Shown: positions 11,231 to 37,917, counted from the first letter of the stretch. The stretch: DNA of 64,000 nucleotides from Gordionus sp. m RMFG-2023 (GCF_954871325.1 NC_088776.1:1255671-1319670), one strand, 5' to 3'. A program made the numbers and translations. Notes: generated from the letters alone by a model not told the origin.

Positions 11231-12481
11231 CAAATTGTATATTTTCTTTATTGTCGCAAACAAACGCAATCAATAATATTCTCAAGATTATATTCATTTT
11301 TTTTTTCGTAAACAAAAGAATCACGTGATTCAAAAACAATAATCCCTTTAAATAAAGGATAATCTTAAGGTAAAAGGAATATAAATATTATATGTTGATA
11401 AAAATAAAATAAACAGTGGATAGAGGTAAGAAAGTTAAAATAAATATAATAAAATATGGCAGATTGGGTATTCCATAAATTTATAATATGGGTAGAACAG
11501 ATTTTATTATATAGAAATTATAACACCCATTAAAAAATATTTTATTTCAATAAATATATTTCCGTTAGATGGCGTAATGTATTAAAAAATTTTAATTTTT
11601 AATTATTAGCAATGTGTATTACAGGAGCATAATTCTTTGTTTTGGATCAATTTGTTTAGTACAAACTTACTTATATAAACATAAAATGACAAAAATTTTT
11701 AATTTTCCGTAATTAATTTTTGATTTATAATGTCAAATCTCTCAGTTTTGTCAATTTTTTTTTAAAGATTTTTTGGGATTTTAAAAATTTTTTTAGTTTC
11801 TTTGATTGCCACGAGCTATTTTACCAGGATACTCACCTAAATATCGGCAATAAAAATATCTGTAAAGTTAACTGATGATGACATATTAACCAAATAATCC
11901 TTCTTATATATTTTTCACAATTTCTTAAGGCACTAGATGATAACGATGAAGAATTTACCATAGCGTCAATATTTGGCTGAGGTTCAAGTTAATTCTAAGA
12001 TATTATGATTTTTAATACTGTTTTTCTTTAAAAAAGAAATTATTTTTTATGAATTAAAGGGTCACTCTTGGCTTTCCAGTCCAGGGTCCAACAATCAACC
12101 TCAATGACTGATTTTTCCCCAACATTTTTTAGTATAATTAAAATTGATTATTAATTACAAAAACTTTATTTATTTATTTTTTTACCCCGGTGGTGGATAT
12201 TAAATTCAATATTTTATAGGATGTAAAAATAAAGAAGATGTAATGTGATACATAATTACTAATTTTATTATAAAATCGTTATCTTTTCGAAACTTGAAAA
12301 TTTTAAACTTATAAATAAAAAATAATTTTAAACTGTTTTTTTTTAAAAAGATACTTGAAGTTTCCACACTTCCTTTTAAAATATTTAATTTATACAAACT
12401 AAAATTATTTAAAAATTCGCCACATCCCTGCAACATAAATATGTAAGTCGGAGTTTTAATCTAAATTAAATTAGTAATTAA
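11231..12481. other. AT-rich stretch with two weak exon-like segments
   Basis: At 11828-11866 (+) 13 open codons follow an acceptor TTTTACCAG. At 11930-11980 (+) 16 codons (start ALDDNDEEFTIASIFG) end in TGA. Joining them implies a 63-bp intron and phases agree, but the first donor is weak and nothing identifies the product. Confidence 0.2.
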
Positions 12482-12629
12482 CAGAGTTGTTAAAGGATCT
12501 AGATACTTATATAAAAATGTGGTATCTGTATCTAGATAGATTTTTGATTAAAATATCTGTATCTAGATATTATTTTAGACGAAGTATCTGTATCTAGATC
12601 CATTTAAAAAGTATCTTTTAACAACTCTG
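12482..12629. mobile_element. hAT-type MITE, family 2 (copy 2)
   Basis: CAGAGTTGTTAAAGGATC ... TTTTAACAACTCTG with a perfect 8-bp duplication GTAATTAA at 12474-12481 and 12630-12637. The interior has repeated GTATCTAGATA words. Confidence 0.95.
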
Positions 12630-12734
12630 GTAATTAAATTAGACCCTTAAAATAATTTTAAAAAAATTTTTAAAAAAGGAAGCTGGTTATTTTTAAAATA
12701 AGATTAGTGAATAAGAAGTTTGGAATATGACATG

Positions 12735-13191
12735 TAGTAATGTTAAGCGGCTCGTTTTGAGCCTATTTTTTAAAGACGGCTATCTCAATATTTTAGACCA
12801 CATTCCTAGTGGATCCGATCCAACACGATTTAACAGCTGATCGATTTTAAAAATCGGTTTATGAGAATCGATTTTTCTTTATTAAAACCAATATTTCTTA
12901 GGTTATCATCATGTATAGAATTACGGACAAAATTAATATTATTACAAAAAAATTGATCTCATAAAACAGATTTTAAAAATCGATCAGCTGTTAAATCGTG
13001 TCGGATCGGATCCACTAGGAATGCGGCCTTAGCCAGAAAAAATTTTGCCTTAAGCCTCGCGATTTCGTTAATAGATTTCCAAACTTTCGTTCCTTCTACA
13101 AACCAACTTCAGGCTTGCGTAATATTATTCTAGGTGAATTATTGAAGCCGTTTTTAAAAATCGGCTCAAGAAGAGCTATTTAACATCACTA
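12735..13191. mobile_element. Family 1 MITE (copy c), interrupted by a nested element
   Basis: Left arm TAGTAATGTTAAGCGGCTCG, right arm GAGCTATTTAACATCACTA, with the family-1 interior resuming after 13031 (GCCAGAAAAAAT). Removing the nested element restores a normal family-1 length. TGACATG flanks both ends with a one- to two-base misfit. Confidence 0.8.
12796..13028. mobile_element. PIF/Harbinger-like MITE nested in family 1 MITE
   Basis: About 60-bp inverted repeats starting GRCCRCATTCCTAGTGGATC flank a short AT-rich core. A TTA trinucleotide lies immediately on each side (12793-12795 and 13029-13031), and TWA duplications are typical of PIF/Harbinger. TTAG as a 4-bp duplication would fit equally well, so the superfamily is a likely assignment only. 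Confidence 0.8.
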
Positions 13192-16100
13192 ATTGACATG
13201 GGTCGTTAGCCTTAGTTCTTCGTTAATTAACACGATTGGAAGGTAAAAAATTATTAAATTTGTGATAGGTTGTAATATCGTGAATCGACAAACTAAATAA
13301 ATTTTCCTATATTTCTTTAAAAAATTATAGATTCACAATTGGCTTTTAATTCATATTTTATTTTAAAGATTATTTATATGCAAGAAAGAGGGGCCTTTTA
13401 TTCTTTTTTTTTACTAATATTTATAATGAGTCAAATAAAATTATAATTAAAATTAACATATCAAAAAATAAAACATTATTTTATAAAAAAAGGGAGGTGG
13501 GTCTACAAGTTCCCAAAAAACATGAATAGTTATATTCTAAAATATAGTTAATTGTAGATTTTGTTTTAAAAAAAATAGTATTCTTTTGGTTCTGATGTAA
13601 GGGCTCTTGTCTTATCGCCTATATTTTTTAAGAATTTTAAAGTTCCGCTTGGCATATGTTCAAGGGAAGAGATAACGATCGGTATAAAAATATAATTTGT
13701 GAATTTGGAATATTTCATTTTTTATATAATCGAATATTATTTATTTCTAATAGGTTTAAAAATTGTTATTTATTATCATATATTTATTTATAACATATAT
13801 GACAAAACGTCTTTTTTAAGACCAATGAATACCCAAAAATTTATTTATGGCCAATCAATTATATTTTAAAAAAAAAATAAACAAAATATTTTTAATGTAA
13901 ATCTAGTATATTCCAAAAATTAAAAATTATCTAAAATAAATAATATAGAATGTGGAATATTGGTAGTAATAAAGAGTAGTTCCATAAATTGATAATATGT
14001 ATAGAACAGATATGTTTAATAGAAAATATAATACCCAAAATAAATTTTAAAAATTATAAATATATTTCCGCTAGATGGCGTGATAGAATAATTCTCTTCT
14101 CTTCTCTTCTATAAAATGAAATTTAAATTTATTCAATTTTGGAGATTCAACACTTAAATTCTGGCCATAATAATATTGTTGAAATTGTCTGCATATTATT
14201 GAACAGCTCTGCTTTTGATTCAACAATAACTTATAAAATATGAAATTCTTCATCAACATTAGTCCTAATTTCCTTGAGTTCTAATGCTCTCCTCTATTCT
14301 CATCGTCTCAATCAAGATGTCATGCTTTTGAAAAGTATTACATAAAATATTATATAATTAAATAATTTATAAATACATCCTAATGAGAATAAAAAATTTG
14401 ATATAAGTATTGAATCCAATAATTTGCTTGCTTCTGAGTAAATAGCTCTTTCAGGCCATTGTGATATTTCAGTAAGAGCAATAATAATTGACTCTTCTAA
14501 CTCCATAAAAGCTGTTACTGCTTGATGGCAAAGACAACACCGTCTCGTTGGACAAGCCTTTTGCAATTTCTTTCTCCCTGTTGGATAAGGAGTTTCAAAA
14601 TTCTATTTAAAATATTTTGCTGCTTGGGGTATTCCATTAATGCAGAATCCCCTTAAATAAAATAATCTTCAAATCTTATGATTTTCAAGATTTTGATCTT
14701 TAAAAAATCGAACTTAAAAATATTGATTGGTTTTCTAAAAGTTAAAATTTATAAAATTATCAAAAAAATTTTTTTTATTCATATATTGTAGTAAGGGAGA
14801 CTAAAAATTAGGTATACCAGAAGGTTAAAATTTATCATAACATAGTTTTTATTAGTTTACATCAATTGACAAAAAAATCTTTTGAAATAATTAATTATTG
14901 TAAAATTCAATAGATTTTTTACATGATATATTAGAGTTTTATGAGTATTTATTATATATAGAGATTATTTCAAGCCATGATTTGTCAATTTAGAAGCGGG
15001 GCTTGCTAAACCATACTCGTCAATTTTGGCAGTTAATAATGAAAATAATTTCAAAATCTTGAAAAGGCAATTTCGTGATCACTGGTATTTAGGATTTATG
15101 CTAAGAAATCATAATATCTATTTAAGATTTTTATTTATTTTAATGTCTTTAATCTTTATTAAATTGACCAAAATTAAATTTCAATTTATATATACATAAT
15201 TAGCTTCAATTTATACGTATAATGATGATATTTTGAACAATAAAAAACAATAAAATTAGTCTCTAAGTATCATTATTATTAATAAATAAAAATACATTTC
15301 ATTTTATTATGGCTCTAAAAAAACCAATAGTTTAGGAGGCCCCCTTGAAGTGTTTTGCCCCACCCTGCTATTGGGGCTTGTTGGACTAAAATTTTTACTT
15401 TTACAAAAAAATAAATTTAAAAAGAAAATGATTATATTCTAAAAAAATTTTATAAGGCACCATTATAGAGTATAAATTTTAGGTATCTTATCGTATAATA
15501 TTTTTTATATTATCTAAAACAAAAAACCAGGAGCTATAGGCCACTTTTGTATAAATGGGTCCAACTAACCCCAGTCTTCCCTATATGCGTTAAGAATTTA
15601 TTCTAAGCAATAGCCTTCTTTTATTAAGTATTCACTCTCCCCTCTTTAGACTAAATAATATTTGATGCCATCAATTTTAAAAAAATTATTACCACCAGTT
15701 TATTATATTTATCAATATTTTTTCTTAAACATATCATAACTATTTCGAAATATATATGTTTGATGATAAGAATATGTATTTCTTGCTATTTCACCTTATC
15801 AGATTCATTGAATCTGAAAAAATTGTAGAATTCTTCTAATTATAAATGCTACCATTTAAAAGGAGATATCTCCAGCTCCTTTGATTTTAATTTTAATAAT
15901 ATATAAACTATATTAATGATAAATTTATTTACTTTTTTATAAGTAACAAATCATTTGCTAAATTTTAAATCTGATTCGACAAATAGATATCCTAAACCTC
16001 TCATTTCATCTATAAAAAGTGTTAAATAATAGATTATTTACATTTTAACGTTTAAGGTTTTAAATAATATTTTATTTTAATGTTACAATAATATTTTTTT

Positions 16101-17082
16101 TTTGCCTTCTATTTAAATGTTTACTGTAGGCAATAATTGTAGATTGTGATATTTAAATTGGACTTTTTGTTTTATATTCAATTATGCTTAAATTAAAGAA
16201 ATTTAATTCTAAATACAACATATATATATATGTATTGGAAATGAAAAAAGGATATATAAAAATTTTTTCTTAAATAAAGAAATTGATTTTTATTTTATAC
16301 AAGTTCTACAATTAAAATCTTCACAAATAAACACTTTAAGTTGTATCATTAAATATTAAACCGTTCTCACATTTCATGTATTAACCGTCAGTGCAATACC
16401 ACACCACTTCTTATATTATATTATTACCACAATTAGTATTTTTAAAAAGCCCTATTTGTTAGAAAGAAATTTGTGTCTAGTATATCAATCTCTACCTGAT
16501 TAATCAACTTGATTGTGAATCCAAGAAAATCATCCAAATTATTTTCAGTGTAATTTTAGATATTTTTTGGAAAATTAGGAATTTGTTTTCTTACATAAAT
16601 TAATTTTGATTAATTTTTTTGATTCCTACTTATACATTCAGGAATTTTGAAAAATTTTCAATAGTTTATCCATATTATCATTATTATCATTCTTTAAATT
16701 TGTGAAAATTATTGATTTAAAAAAACCAGATTGGAAGAAATATATATTATATGTTCATAAAAGACCAAAATTTATTTAAAAGGTAATAATCAAATAATTT
16801 GTTTTTTTGAAATAAATGCCCATATAAAAATGATTTAGATTACAAATATATTTTCATTAACTATTAATTTGTTATGTTTCCAACTCGAATCAAGATGAGC
16901 TTGCCGAATAATTTTAAAATTAATTTTGATTTTTAATTTAATAGAAAGTTTTCACAGGAAACTCTTAATAGTTTAGCATTTTCTGTGTAAAGGAAAAAAA
17001 CTACGAAAAAAAATTAATAATAATTTTAAATTAAAAATGTATTTATAAAAAAGCATATAAACTAATGATCTCTATTAAAAAA
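13192..17082. other. Long AT-rich stretch with degraded coding-like scraps
   Basis: On the minus strand at about 14585-14390 a frame reads GRKKLQKACPTRRCCLCHQ. A basic stretch followed by paired cysteines recalls the C-terminal cysteine region of piggyBac transposases, but the rest does not fit. At 14290-14180 (-) a charged helical segment (MRIEESIRTQ, then ELKEIRTNVDEEF in another frame) looks like decayed coding. I see no TTAA-flanked ends, and no further exon of the FN3 gene could be recognised here. Confidence 0.25.
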
Positions 17083-30352
<13,270 letters not shown>

Positions 30353-30599
30353 TATCTTTTTTTTTAGGAAAAATTAAAAAAAAATTTTTTAATAATAATA
30401 ATTTTTTTTAAAAAAACAATTTCTTCTTCTTATATTATATATTATGCTAGTAATAAAATATAAGTTTATTATGTTTATTTTTTGATATTATTTTAGAAAA
30501 ATATTTTTTGAAAATCCTGCAAAATTCAGATAAAATGTGTAAAATTTAGAATGGCCCAATCTCTATTTTATTTTGTAAAATTTTATAATTTCTTCTAGT
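30353..30599. other. Region upstream of the FN3 gene
   Basis: A/T-homopolymer rich. No TATA box at a convincing distance, no CCAAT or other motif I would defend. Confidence 0.4.
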
Positions 30600-31299
30600 A
30601 ATTTCTATAAGGGGGAATTTTTATATTATTTTTATTGTTGTTATGACTGTAATAAGCATCCTAGAATTATTTTTAGTTTTACTTTATTTTCTATATCATA
30701 TAATTTATATTCGTTTTTTTTTAAATATTTTGTTAGCTATCTTCCTTCTTGTGATTTTATATTTTTGCAGAATATGCAGAATCTGCAAAATTTAAAAAAA
30801 AAAAAAATTTATATACGTTTTTGAATAATATCGTTTCCGTTTTAGAAAGTAATGTAATAAATGATAAATTATATTATTTATAATCTAATATTGAGCATGC
30901 GCATCTAATCTTGGGCGTTCGTTAAAAAAAAACGTGGATAGATATCGAATTTAGATTAATTTAAGTATACGCGCTTAACAGGTCGATTCAACTCGGGACC
31001 GTAGTTAGAACCATTTCGTTTTTGAACATCAGGGGGGGGGCAACACAGTTTGCATCATTGAAGGTTCCGGGAGGGGGGGGGGGGTAGTACAGTTTAGGAT
31101 CAGCAAATCACGACTCGGGTCTATTTTTTTAAAAATAAAATGTTCGGTTATGGGTCGTTTTGGGCTAAAAAAATATTTAAATATGAATAACATTAATAAA
31201 TTTAAATATATTTTTTAAAAAAATTCTGGCACAAAAAAAAATAAGGCCGCTAATATAATTTTTTTTTGATCTTAAATTTTTTTTTCTTATATTTAAACT

Positions 31300-31510
31300 T
31301 AAATTCGGGCTTGGCGGAAGAAATAATTTTTCCTTTTCTTATTTCCGGTCGAGCTTTTCGGTACAAATAAAAAAAAGTATCGTTCGGTTTCGGGCCGGGC
31401 CGGGTTTGCTGGGCCGGGTTTGAAAAATTAGTCCCGATGCCTGTTAACCAAAGGTACCCTCAGTAATAAGAGATCATAGTCAGTGATTGACGTAGGGGTA
31501 AGTGGGTGGA
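31300..31510 (+). repeat. GGCCCG-type repeat, matching 5757-5965
   Basis: Shares ATTCGGGCTTGGCGGAA, GGGCCGGGCCGGGTTTG, CCCGATGC and GGTACCCTC.GTAATAA with 5757-5965 in the same order. Confidence 0.55.
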
Positions 31511-31769
31511 ATTCTTCCTGTTATTTTTTCCTCGTACACTAAAATGATACACGAGGTTCGCCATTTTTATATACGTGGGATTCATGAACAGCTGTTTGGA
31601 ATATAAATTGGGATGACAAACACTACGCGATATATTATATTTAATTTAGAGACGAAACTAGGAAATTTGTGGGGAAATTGTATTTTTATTTTTTTAATTT
31701 CCCTAACCACCAAAATATTTGTCTTTATATTGTCTATTTGTTTTCTAATAAGTTTATTAATATAATATA

Positions 31770-31860
31770 AATCGGAGACCTCGTAGAGGTACCATTTGCT
31801 CGGCCCGGTTCGACTCGGCCCGACCCAACCCGACCCGGTTTGGCCCGACCCGGATTTTAA
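31770..31860 (+). repeat. GGCCCG iterations
   Basis: AATCGGAGACCTCGTAGAG then tiles of CGGCCCGACCC. The opening resembles that at 40948 (AATCGGGGACTTGTAGAG), a family-3 subfamily end. Confidence 0.5.
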
Positions 31861-32135
31861 ATTTTTTATAGCGAATATGGGAATTTTTGGAATCTTCCAG
31901 CTCGTAATTTATTTACCAAGAGCTATTCGTAAATTTTGTAAATTTTTTAAGATGCGATTTAACCGGCTATATATTCCGTCATATCGTCTCCTGAGTTTAT
32001 AGTCTACATGTTGAATTCTTTGAATTCAATAAAAATTGGAACAACCAATGAAGAGATACATATATATATCTTCTAGTTAATGTATTTCTGCTTTCTGGGG
32101 ATAATTTTAAACCATAAATTCATTTCTATATTTTG

Positions 32136-32304
32136 CAGAGTTGTTAAAGGATCTAGATACAAGTATCTAGATCCTGTATCTAGATATAAAAATGTGGTCT
32201 CTGTATCTAGATAAATTTTTGATTAAAATATCTGTATCTAGATATTATTTTAGACATTGTATCTGTATCTAGATCCATTTAAAAAGTATCTTTTATCAAC
32301 TCTG
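32136..32304. mobile_element. hAT-type MITE, family 2 (copy 3)
   Basis: CAGAGTTGTTAAAGGATC ... TTTTATCAACTCTG with flanking ATATTTTG (32128-32135) and GTATTTTG (32305-32312). Confidence 0.92.
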
Positions 32305-32368
32305 GTATTTTGAATTTTTTTTTAAATATTTTTTTTACACATATCATATATTAGAACAAGTACATTCC

Positions 32369-33605
32369 AGTAGCATCACTAGGAGAAGGGTGGAAGGGGG
32401 CAAAGAAGGTCGATCCCACTAAAAAATTTGAATAGATCCTTGAAGCGAGGAAGAAATTTATGGCTCCTGAACATAGGATGTAATTTTATTATTTTAATTT
32501 TTATTTTAGGAAAGCTATTTTTTTTTCCTTCTTTGTAAAACAGTTTTAAGTTTAAATTTTTAATACGAGTATATTTTTGATTATTATTACAAACTACTAT
32601 TATTTTAAAGATATACTGTTGCCAACTATAGGTGCGAACAACAGTAATATATAAAATCTTAATTGCTTTCGTCATATCACTCTGGGCCCTTATTTTTATA
32701 GTTACAAAATGATTCATTTCTAATATGGCATCCTTACCGTGTAAAATAACTCGAGGCTTCAATATATTTGCGTAATTATTTCTTCTAATGATTTTTGGCG
32801 CCTTTTGCTTTATCAATTTATATAACATAATAAATTTCTGATATGAGTGTTTAAACCGTGAGTGTCATGACTATGACAAGAAAGCGTTCATTATTTGTGT
32901 GGCTATGTAATTTAAGAGTATTACTCATGCTGCTGAGAGCATTTGATCATTGCAGAATTTAGACGAGAAATAACTTCTAGTAGTTCATAGATCCTTAAAA
33001 ATGGGAGATAATCTATTATATCTCACAATAATTTTCTCGATTACTTATCTAGCTTCCATAATGTTATCTAGGTCTAACTACTATATAGGTTTATGATTAT
33101 GATTTTTTTTGATTTTACCTTTATGTTCTCTTCTTCAAAAATTATTGATTTGGTTAGGCCTACAAATTTTTCCTTTTATTAGTAAATAACCTTTTGTCAA
33201 TGTAGGTTGTTAAAAGTTATATTGCCTTGTGTGGTTTTTAAAATACATTATAAATTGATGTTAACCCTTTTCCAATCACTTTGAATTCTTTAAATAAAAA
33301 ATTTTTTTTTATACGCGTAATCGAAAATATTAATATTTCAATGAATGGATAAATATTTTGAATTAAAAAAAATATTATCTTTAGAAGATGTTCTTGTTTT
33401 GTTTTACTTTCATTATTTGTAAGCATAATAAAATGACAAAATATCAAATTCAGAATAGTTGTTCTGCGAATTTCAATTAAAAAACACGGTCGAAGGCCAG
33501 GAGGCCGAAAACCCGTAAAATAGGGAAGTATGAGGGACGACCCCCATAAAAAATTTTTTAAGTCGAGCCCCTTGAGATGGTAAAAGCTAGTGACCCCCCC
33601 CCCTG
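32369..33605 (-). mobile_element. Possible decayed DNA transposon with a 149-codon frame
   Basis: The left side CAGTAGCATCACTAGGAG and the right side CTAGTGACCCCCCCCCC share an inverted TCACTAG, reminiscent of common DNA transposon ends. No duplication is convincing. On the minus strand a 149-codon frame (32828-32379) and a 124-codon frame (33612-33238) are longer than expected in this composition. Neither shows a recognisable transposase motif. Treat as a hypothesis. Confidence 0.3.
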
Positions 33606-34059
33606 GTTTCATTTACAGTTAAGTTATATCATTGATGCTCTCTATATATATGTTAGGTAGTTAAACTTATAAATTATCATATTAATCATAAATAGCTATA
33701 TATATATATATATATATATATATAATCATTATAAAAACGTATATTAAATTCATAATTATACTCTATTTCCCCTTCATTAATTAAAAGGAAACCTACATAT
33801 CCTAGAGGCATCCACGCCAGAATGGTGGTCCAGCTGATTTGCTTTTAACCACCCCTAAGAATGCATTTTAACGAATGAATCGTCAGTCTAGAATGTCATT
33901 TAACAAAAAATACTGTTGATAATTGGAAGAACCTACATTGTAACTCAAAATTGTTATCCATAATTTTTACGAAAATATTTTATTTTAAATGGGAAAAAGC
34001 CACTGGTCCATTGCATCCACCTATCTTGCAATTCAAGAAATCTAATTTCTAATTTTTTT

Positions 34060-35110
34060 TTAGCGACACTTATTATCCTGGGAATTTTTATAACTATTTA
34101 TTGTTGTTATGACCGTAATAAGCATCCAAGAATTATTTTTAGTTTTACTATATCATATAATTTATATTTCGTTTTTTTTAATATTTTCTTAAGCTATCTT
34201 CCTTCTTCTGAATTTTTTTTTTATTTTTGCAGGATATGCAGAATCTGCTAAATTTTTATAAAAAAAAAATTCTATAATGTATTTCAATTCCTGTCCGTCT
34301 AGAAAGTAATGTAATGTAATAATTTAAAAAAAATTATATTCATTTAATAATCTAATCTTGGGCGATCGTTAAAAACATGGATAGATTTATAATTTCGATT
34401 TAATTTAAGACGGCACGCTCATAGGTCGATTGAACTCACTCCTTAGGAACGTAGTTAGAACCTTTTCAGTAATACAAGGAGTGACGCATTTGGATCATTA
34501 AAGTTTTCGGGGGTGGAGGGGGTTAAATTACAGTTAAGGATCTGCAGATCACGGCCAGGGTCTGTTTTCTAAGGGAAAACAAAATAAATTCGAACATAAG
34601 CGTGAAACAAGCTATTTAGGAATATGAATTTGGTGTGAAACTACGCAATACATTATAATTTAGGGATGAAACCAAGGAAATTTAGTTATTACTTACATTG
34701 TCTATTTGTTTCCCTTTAAGTTGATTTATATAATAGAAATCAGAAACCCTGGGAAGGTGTCATTTAGGTCTGGGTTTTGTTTTCTTGCATGTGTTTTTAA
34801 TTAATTTTCTATAGCTAATAATGGTGGTGATTTAAAATATTCGGTTTTTAAAAATATACGGCCCGGTCCGGCCCGGGTATCTAAAAAAATAATTTTTTAG
34901 TCTCGGTGCGGGTATATTACTAACCCGGATATAAATATTTTTTATTTTTAAAAAAAAAATGGAAATTTTTTATAAGTCGTATTGGGGATACGGAAAAATC
35001 TCCAGCTGGTAATTTATTTACATAGGGGCTATGTGGGAATTTTTTTTAAAATACGATTTCACCGGAAATACGTTCCGGCATATGGTCGCCTGCTGAGACT
35101 TTTGATTTCA
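34060..35110 (+). repeat. Diverged repeated segment, copy 2 (pairs with 30600-32000)
   Basis: Same anchors in the same order as 30600-32000, including TATTTTTGCAGGATATGCAG and CAGCTGGTAATTTATTTAC. A GGCCCG-type patch lies at 34741-34935. Confidence 0.7.
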
Positions 35111-35189
35111 AAAATAACCTTTTTTTTAAACGGCATCGCGTTTAATGAACAACGTCATGATACCTTCTTTGATGACTCCTAAAGATAAC

Positions 35190-36060
35190 CTTTTTTAAAT
35201 TCGGCCTTGACCGCTTGGATATCTTTAGCTCAGCCTGAAGCTGTTTTACCCACAGTTTTTAACACATCAATCACATCAAACCCCCATCTTGGGAATATAT
35301 TCAACTATCACAAAATGCTAGCTCTACTAGTGGTTATTACCTCTTATCAGACAAATAATTAAGAGTTGCCACAGACCATCGAATTTGGGATGTAACATAG
35401 TTCAGTCACATGCATAGAATGCAAAGTAGGCGTTGATTCCAAAGGGAGGCATTGAACTACCTAATTTTAGTCAACTATAAAACTGCGTATCTATGTATTT
35501 ATTTACAAATATTCAAATCAATCTTCGAGTTGTTACTCAACTTAGAGCTTAATTCAATTTTTTAAGCTAAGAGCTTGACTGAGCCATTAATTAGAGATGG
35601 TCAAAATTAGGTAATTTAACAACACCAGGAGACATGGTCTTAGATGTTTATATAGTCAACGCAGACATGCTGGACAACAGAGATTAATTCGGTTATTAAC
35701 AGTTCTCTTAAGAGGGTCCGAATAACCAAACATCCTGGAGCCTGCTAATTTATCATCAGATGATGGCCCTAAGGCCAGATGGTTTAAATTTCTGTAGGCC
35801 TTTAGGTAAATCCTTAATTCAAGATTTCACATGCGTCTCTTCATTTCCCCCCCCCCCCAAAAAAAAAGGAAGATAAATCCTAATTTGGTTGACTTTGTAT
35901 AGCCTAGAGAAATTAAAAAAACAATTAAATTACTCGAAATTAACAAATTATGTTTTCATAATTCGTCATCTCCTTCCTTAGAAATATTCCTAGAGGAACT
36001 TTAGAAGCCCTTACATCAGAACCCAGAGAAAACTTAAAAAATTCAATAAACTTTGAAGAT
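35190..36060 (+). mobile_element. LINE-like retrotransposon, 3' fragment (copy D)
   Basis: Shows LTAWISLAQPEAVLPTVF, a SVTCIECKVGVDSKGRH knuckle (about 35400-35450), LRPDGLNFC (about 35775) and a C-terminal helix near 35990. About 150 bp after the knuckle looks like foreign sequence ending in a MITE-like GTAATTTAACAACACC. A run of 12 C (35847-35858) sits at the tail. Decayed. Confidence 0.65.
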
Positions 36061-37917
36061 TTTCTTTAAACTCAAGATTTTAGGCACCATGGTTGTGTTC
36101 CTAAGTGACTGTAAACTGCTTATTTTAGGTGAAATTGACTTTTCGCATAATTCGACGCGAATTCGCACTAAACTGTGATTGGCCGAGAAATTCGCGCCAA
36201 GTTGAGAAAGAAAGAAAAAAATCAAATAAATAGCACAGTGCTTACTTTTGTAAACGTATAATTTATTTTTTTTTATACAACGAGAATTCATGAATTTCAA
36301 AGGAAACACATTCATAGTAACAGCTGATCGATTTTTTTAATAAAAAAATCTGATTATTAATTTTATCTTTAATCCCATTTCATGATGATAAATCTGTGTC
36401 GGATTGGAATATGTTTTTAAAATTAAAATATTTCGAATATTATTTCGGGATTATTTTTTTAAAATGTAAAAGTATCGGTGCCGGGTATCGGTTATATTTC
36501 ATCGGCTACAATGGCGGCCGCCAGATATTCAATCGGTTTGAAATCCGGCAAAAAGGGGGTTCATTAGTGCATCTCCGGTACCTACCCTCTAAATTACAGA
36601 TACTTTTGTAAGATATTACTAATACATAGTTTGACTCGGGCAATACATTTTAGTAACTGATTATCGCAAAAATTAACTATTCTTTTTCTTTTTTTAAAAA
36701 AAAAGTTAGTATATTATCAAGGGGGGGGGGGGTGTGCTGACTTTTTGACGTAACTTCTCCCAATGGGATCTCCAGAGGAAAAATTAGTAAATAAGATACA
36801 AGCAAAAATGCCTAATATTAGTCATGAGAATTAATAAAATACGATTGAAATTTTCATATAATAATACAATTAAAATCAAATTATAATCGTTCAGCGCACT
36901 TGATTGGTTATAAAATAACGTGCAAGTTGATGATGCCACTAGCAAGGACTTTTAAAGGGGGTGATGACTAAAATAGAAAAATTTTTCAAAAATCATTTAT
37001 TTTTATCCTTTTTAAATAAAAATAAATTATTTTTTTAAGCCACCTTTATTAAGAATTTTAAATTTTTTTGCTGTATTTTATGTGACTAATTTCGATTGGT
37101 TCAAGAAATGCTTCAAAAACAGGAGATCCAAGATTACAAAATATAGGTTGTGCTTAATTTCTACGAAGATAAGAATTGACAAAAAATACGTTGTTAAAAT
37201 TAATATATAGCTCGTTATTACAAGTTTAGTTATAATTTATAAAAATATATCGAAATAAACCAAAATCGAATATGTCGCACATTTATACCAGTGGTTATCC
37301 GACTGAATAATCCTATATATAACAATAACACATTTTTCTACCACACAATTCAAAAGTTCTGACCTGGCAACCCTCTAACAAGCCCACGTCATTTATCGAT
37401 TCTCATCATTGGCTAAAGATCATGATTCCTTCCTTCCCTCATCTTGTTATCCTAATCCATCAAATGTTGCTAATAAAATTAAATAAATCACGAAATTATT
37501 ATATTTTTTTTAGGGATTGGAAAAAATCCAACCAATCCGAATCGAATCTTTTTTGACCAATCAATTGACGTCAATAAGAATTTATTTTGTTAAAAATAAG
37601 GAGTAATTTAAATAAATTCTATATTTTAATTACAAGTGAATTATTTTTATTAATTATTTTTTTTGGAACGCGACACCAAATATTATATTGTCATCACATC
37701 AGCTAAATAAATTTAATTTCCCATTTTTGAATGGGAAATTTAATTGACAATATAACTCCAATAGGAAACTAAACCAAGATTTATATTATTTTTAATTTTT
37801 TCTCAAGGTAATATCTATTTTCCAAAATTTTAACACATATATATATTTATTTATTTTTACCATAAATTTTTTAATTGAAAATACCCCCCCAAAAAAATTG
37901 AAATTAAAACAAAAATA
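36061..37917. other. Region between LINE copy D and the GPCR
   Basis: A GC-richer patch at 36480-36580 has an ATG in good context (CTACAATGGCGGCCGCC) and a 17-codon frame MAARYSIGLKSGKKGVH; a first exon is conceivable but nothing continues it. A run of 12 G is at 36721-36732. A TATATATATT lies about 80 bp before the GPCR start. No other gene seen. Confidence 0.35.

Larger units (their letters stand above)
30600..32000 (+). repeat. Diverged repeated segment, copy 1 (pairs with 34060-35110)
   Basis: Colinear with 34060-35110. Anchors include ATTGTTGTTATGACTGTAAT; TTTTTGCAGAATATGCAGAA; AATCTAATCTTGGGCGTTCG; ACAGGTCGATTCAACTC; CAGCTCGTAATTTATTTACC. An extra GGCCCG-rich block (31100-31500) in this copy explains the length difference. 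No frame is conserved between copies. Confidence 0.7.

Noticed and set aside
36043-36315. 90-codon minus-strand frame
   Set aside because: Runs over a LINE tail and unrelated sequence; composition varies along it and no domain appears.
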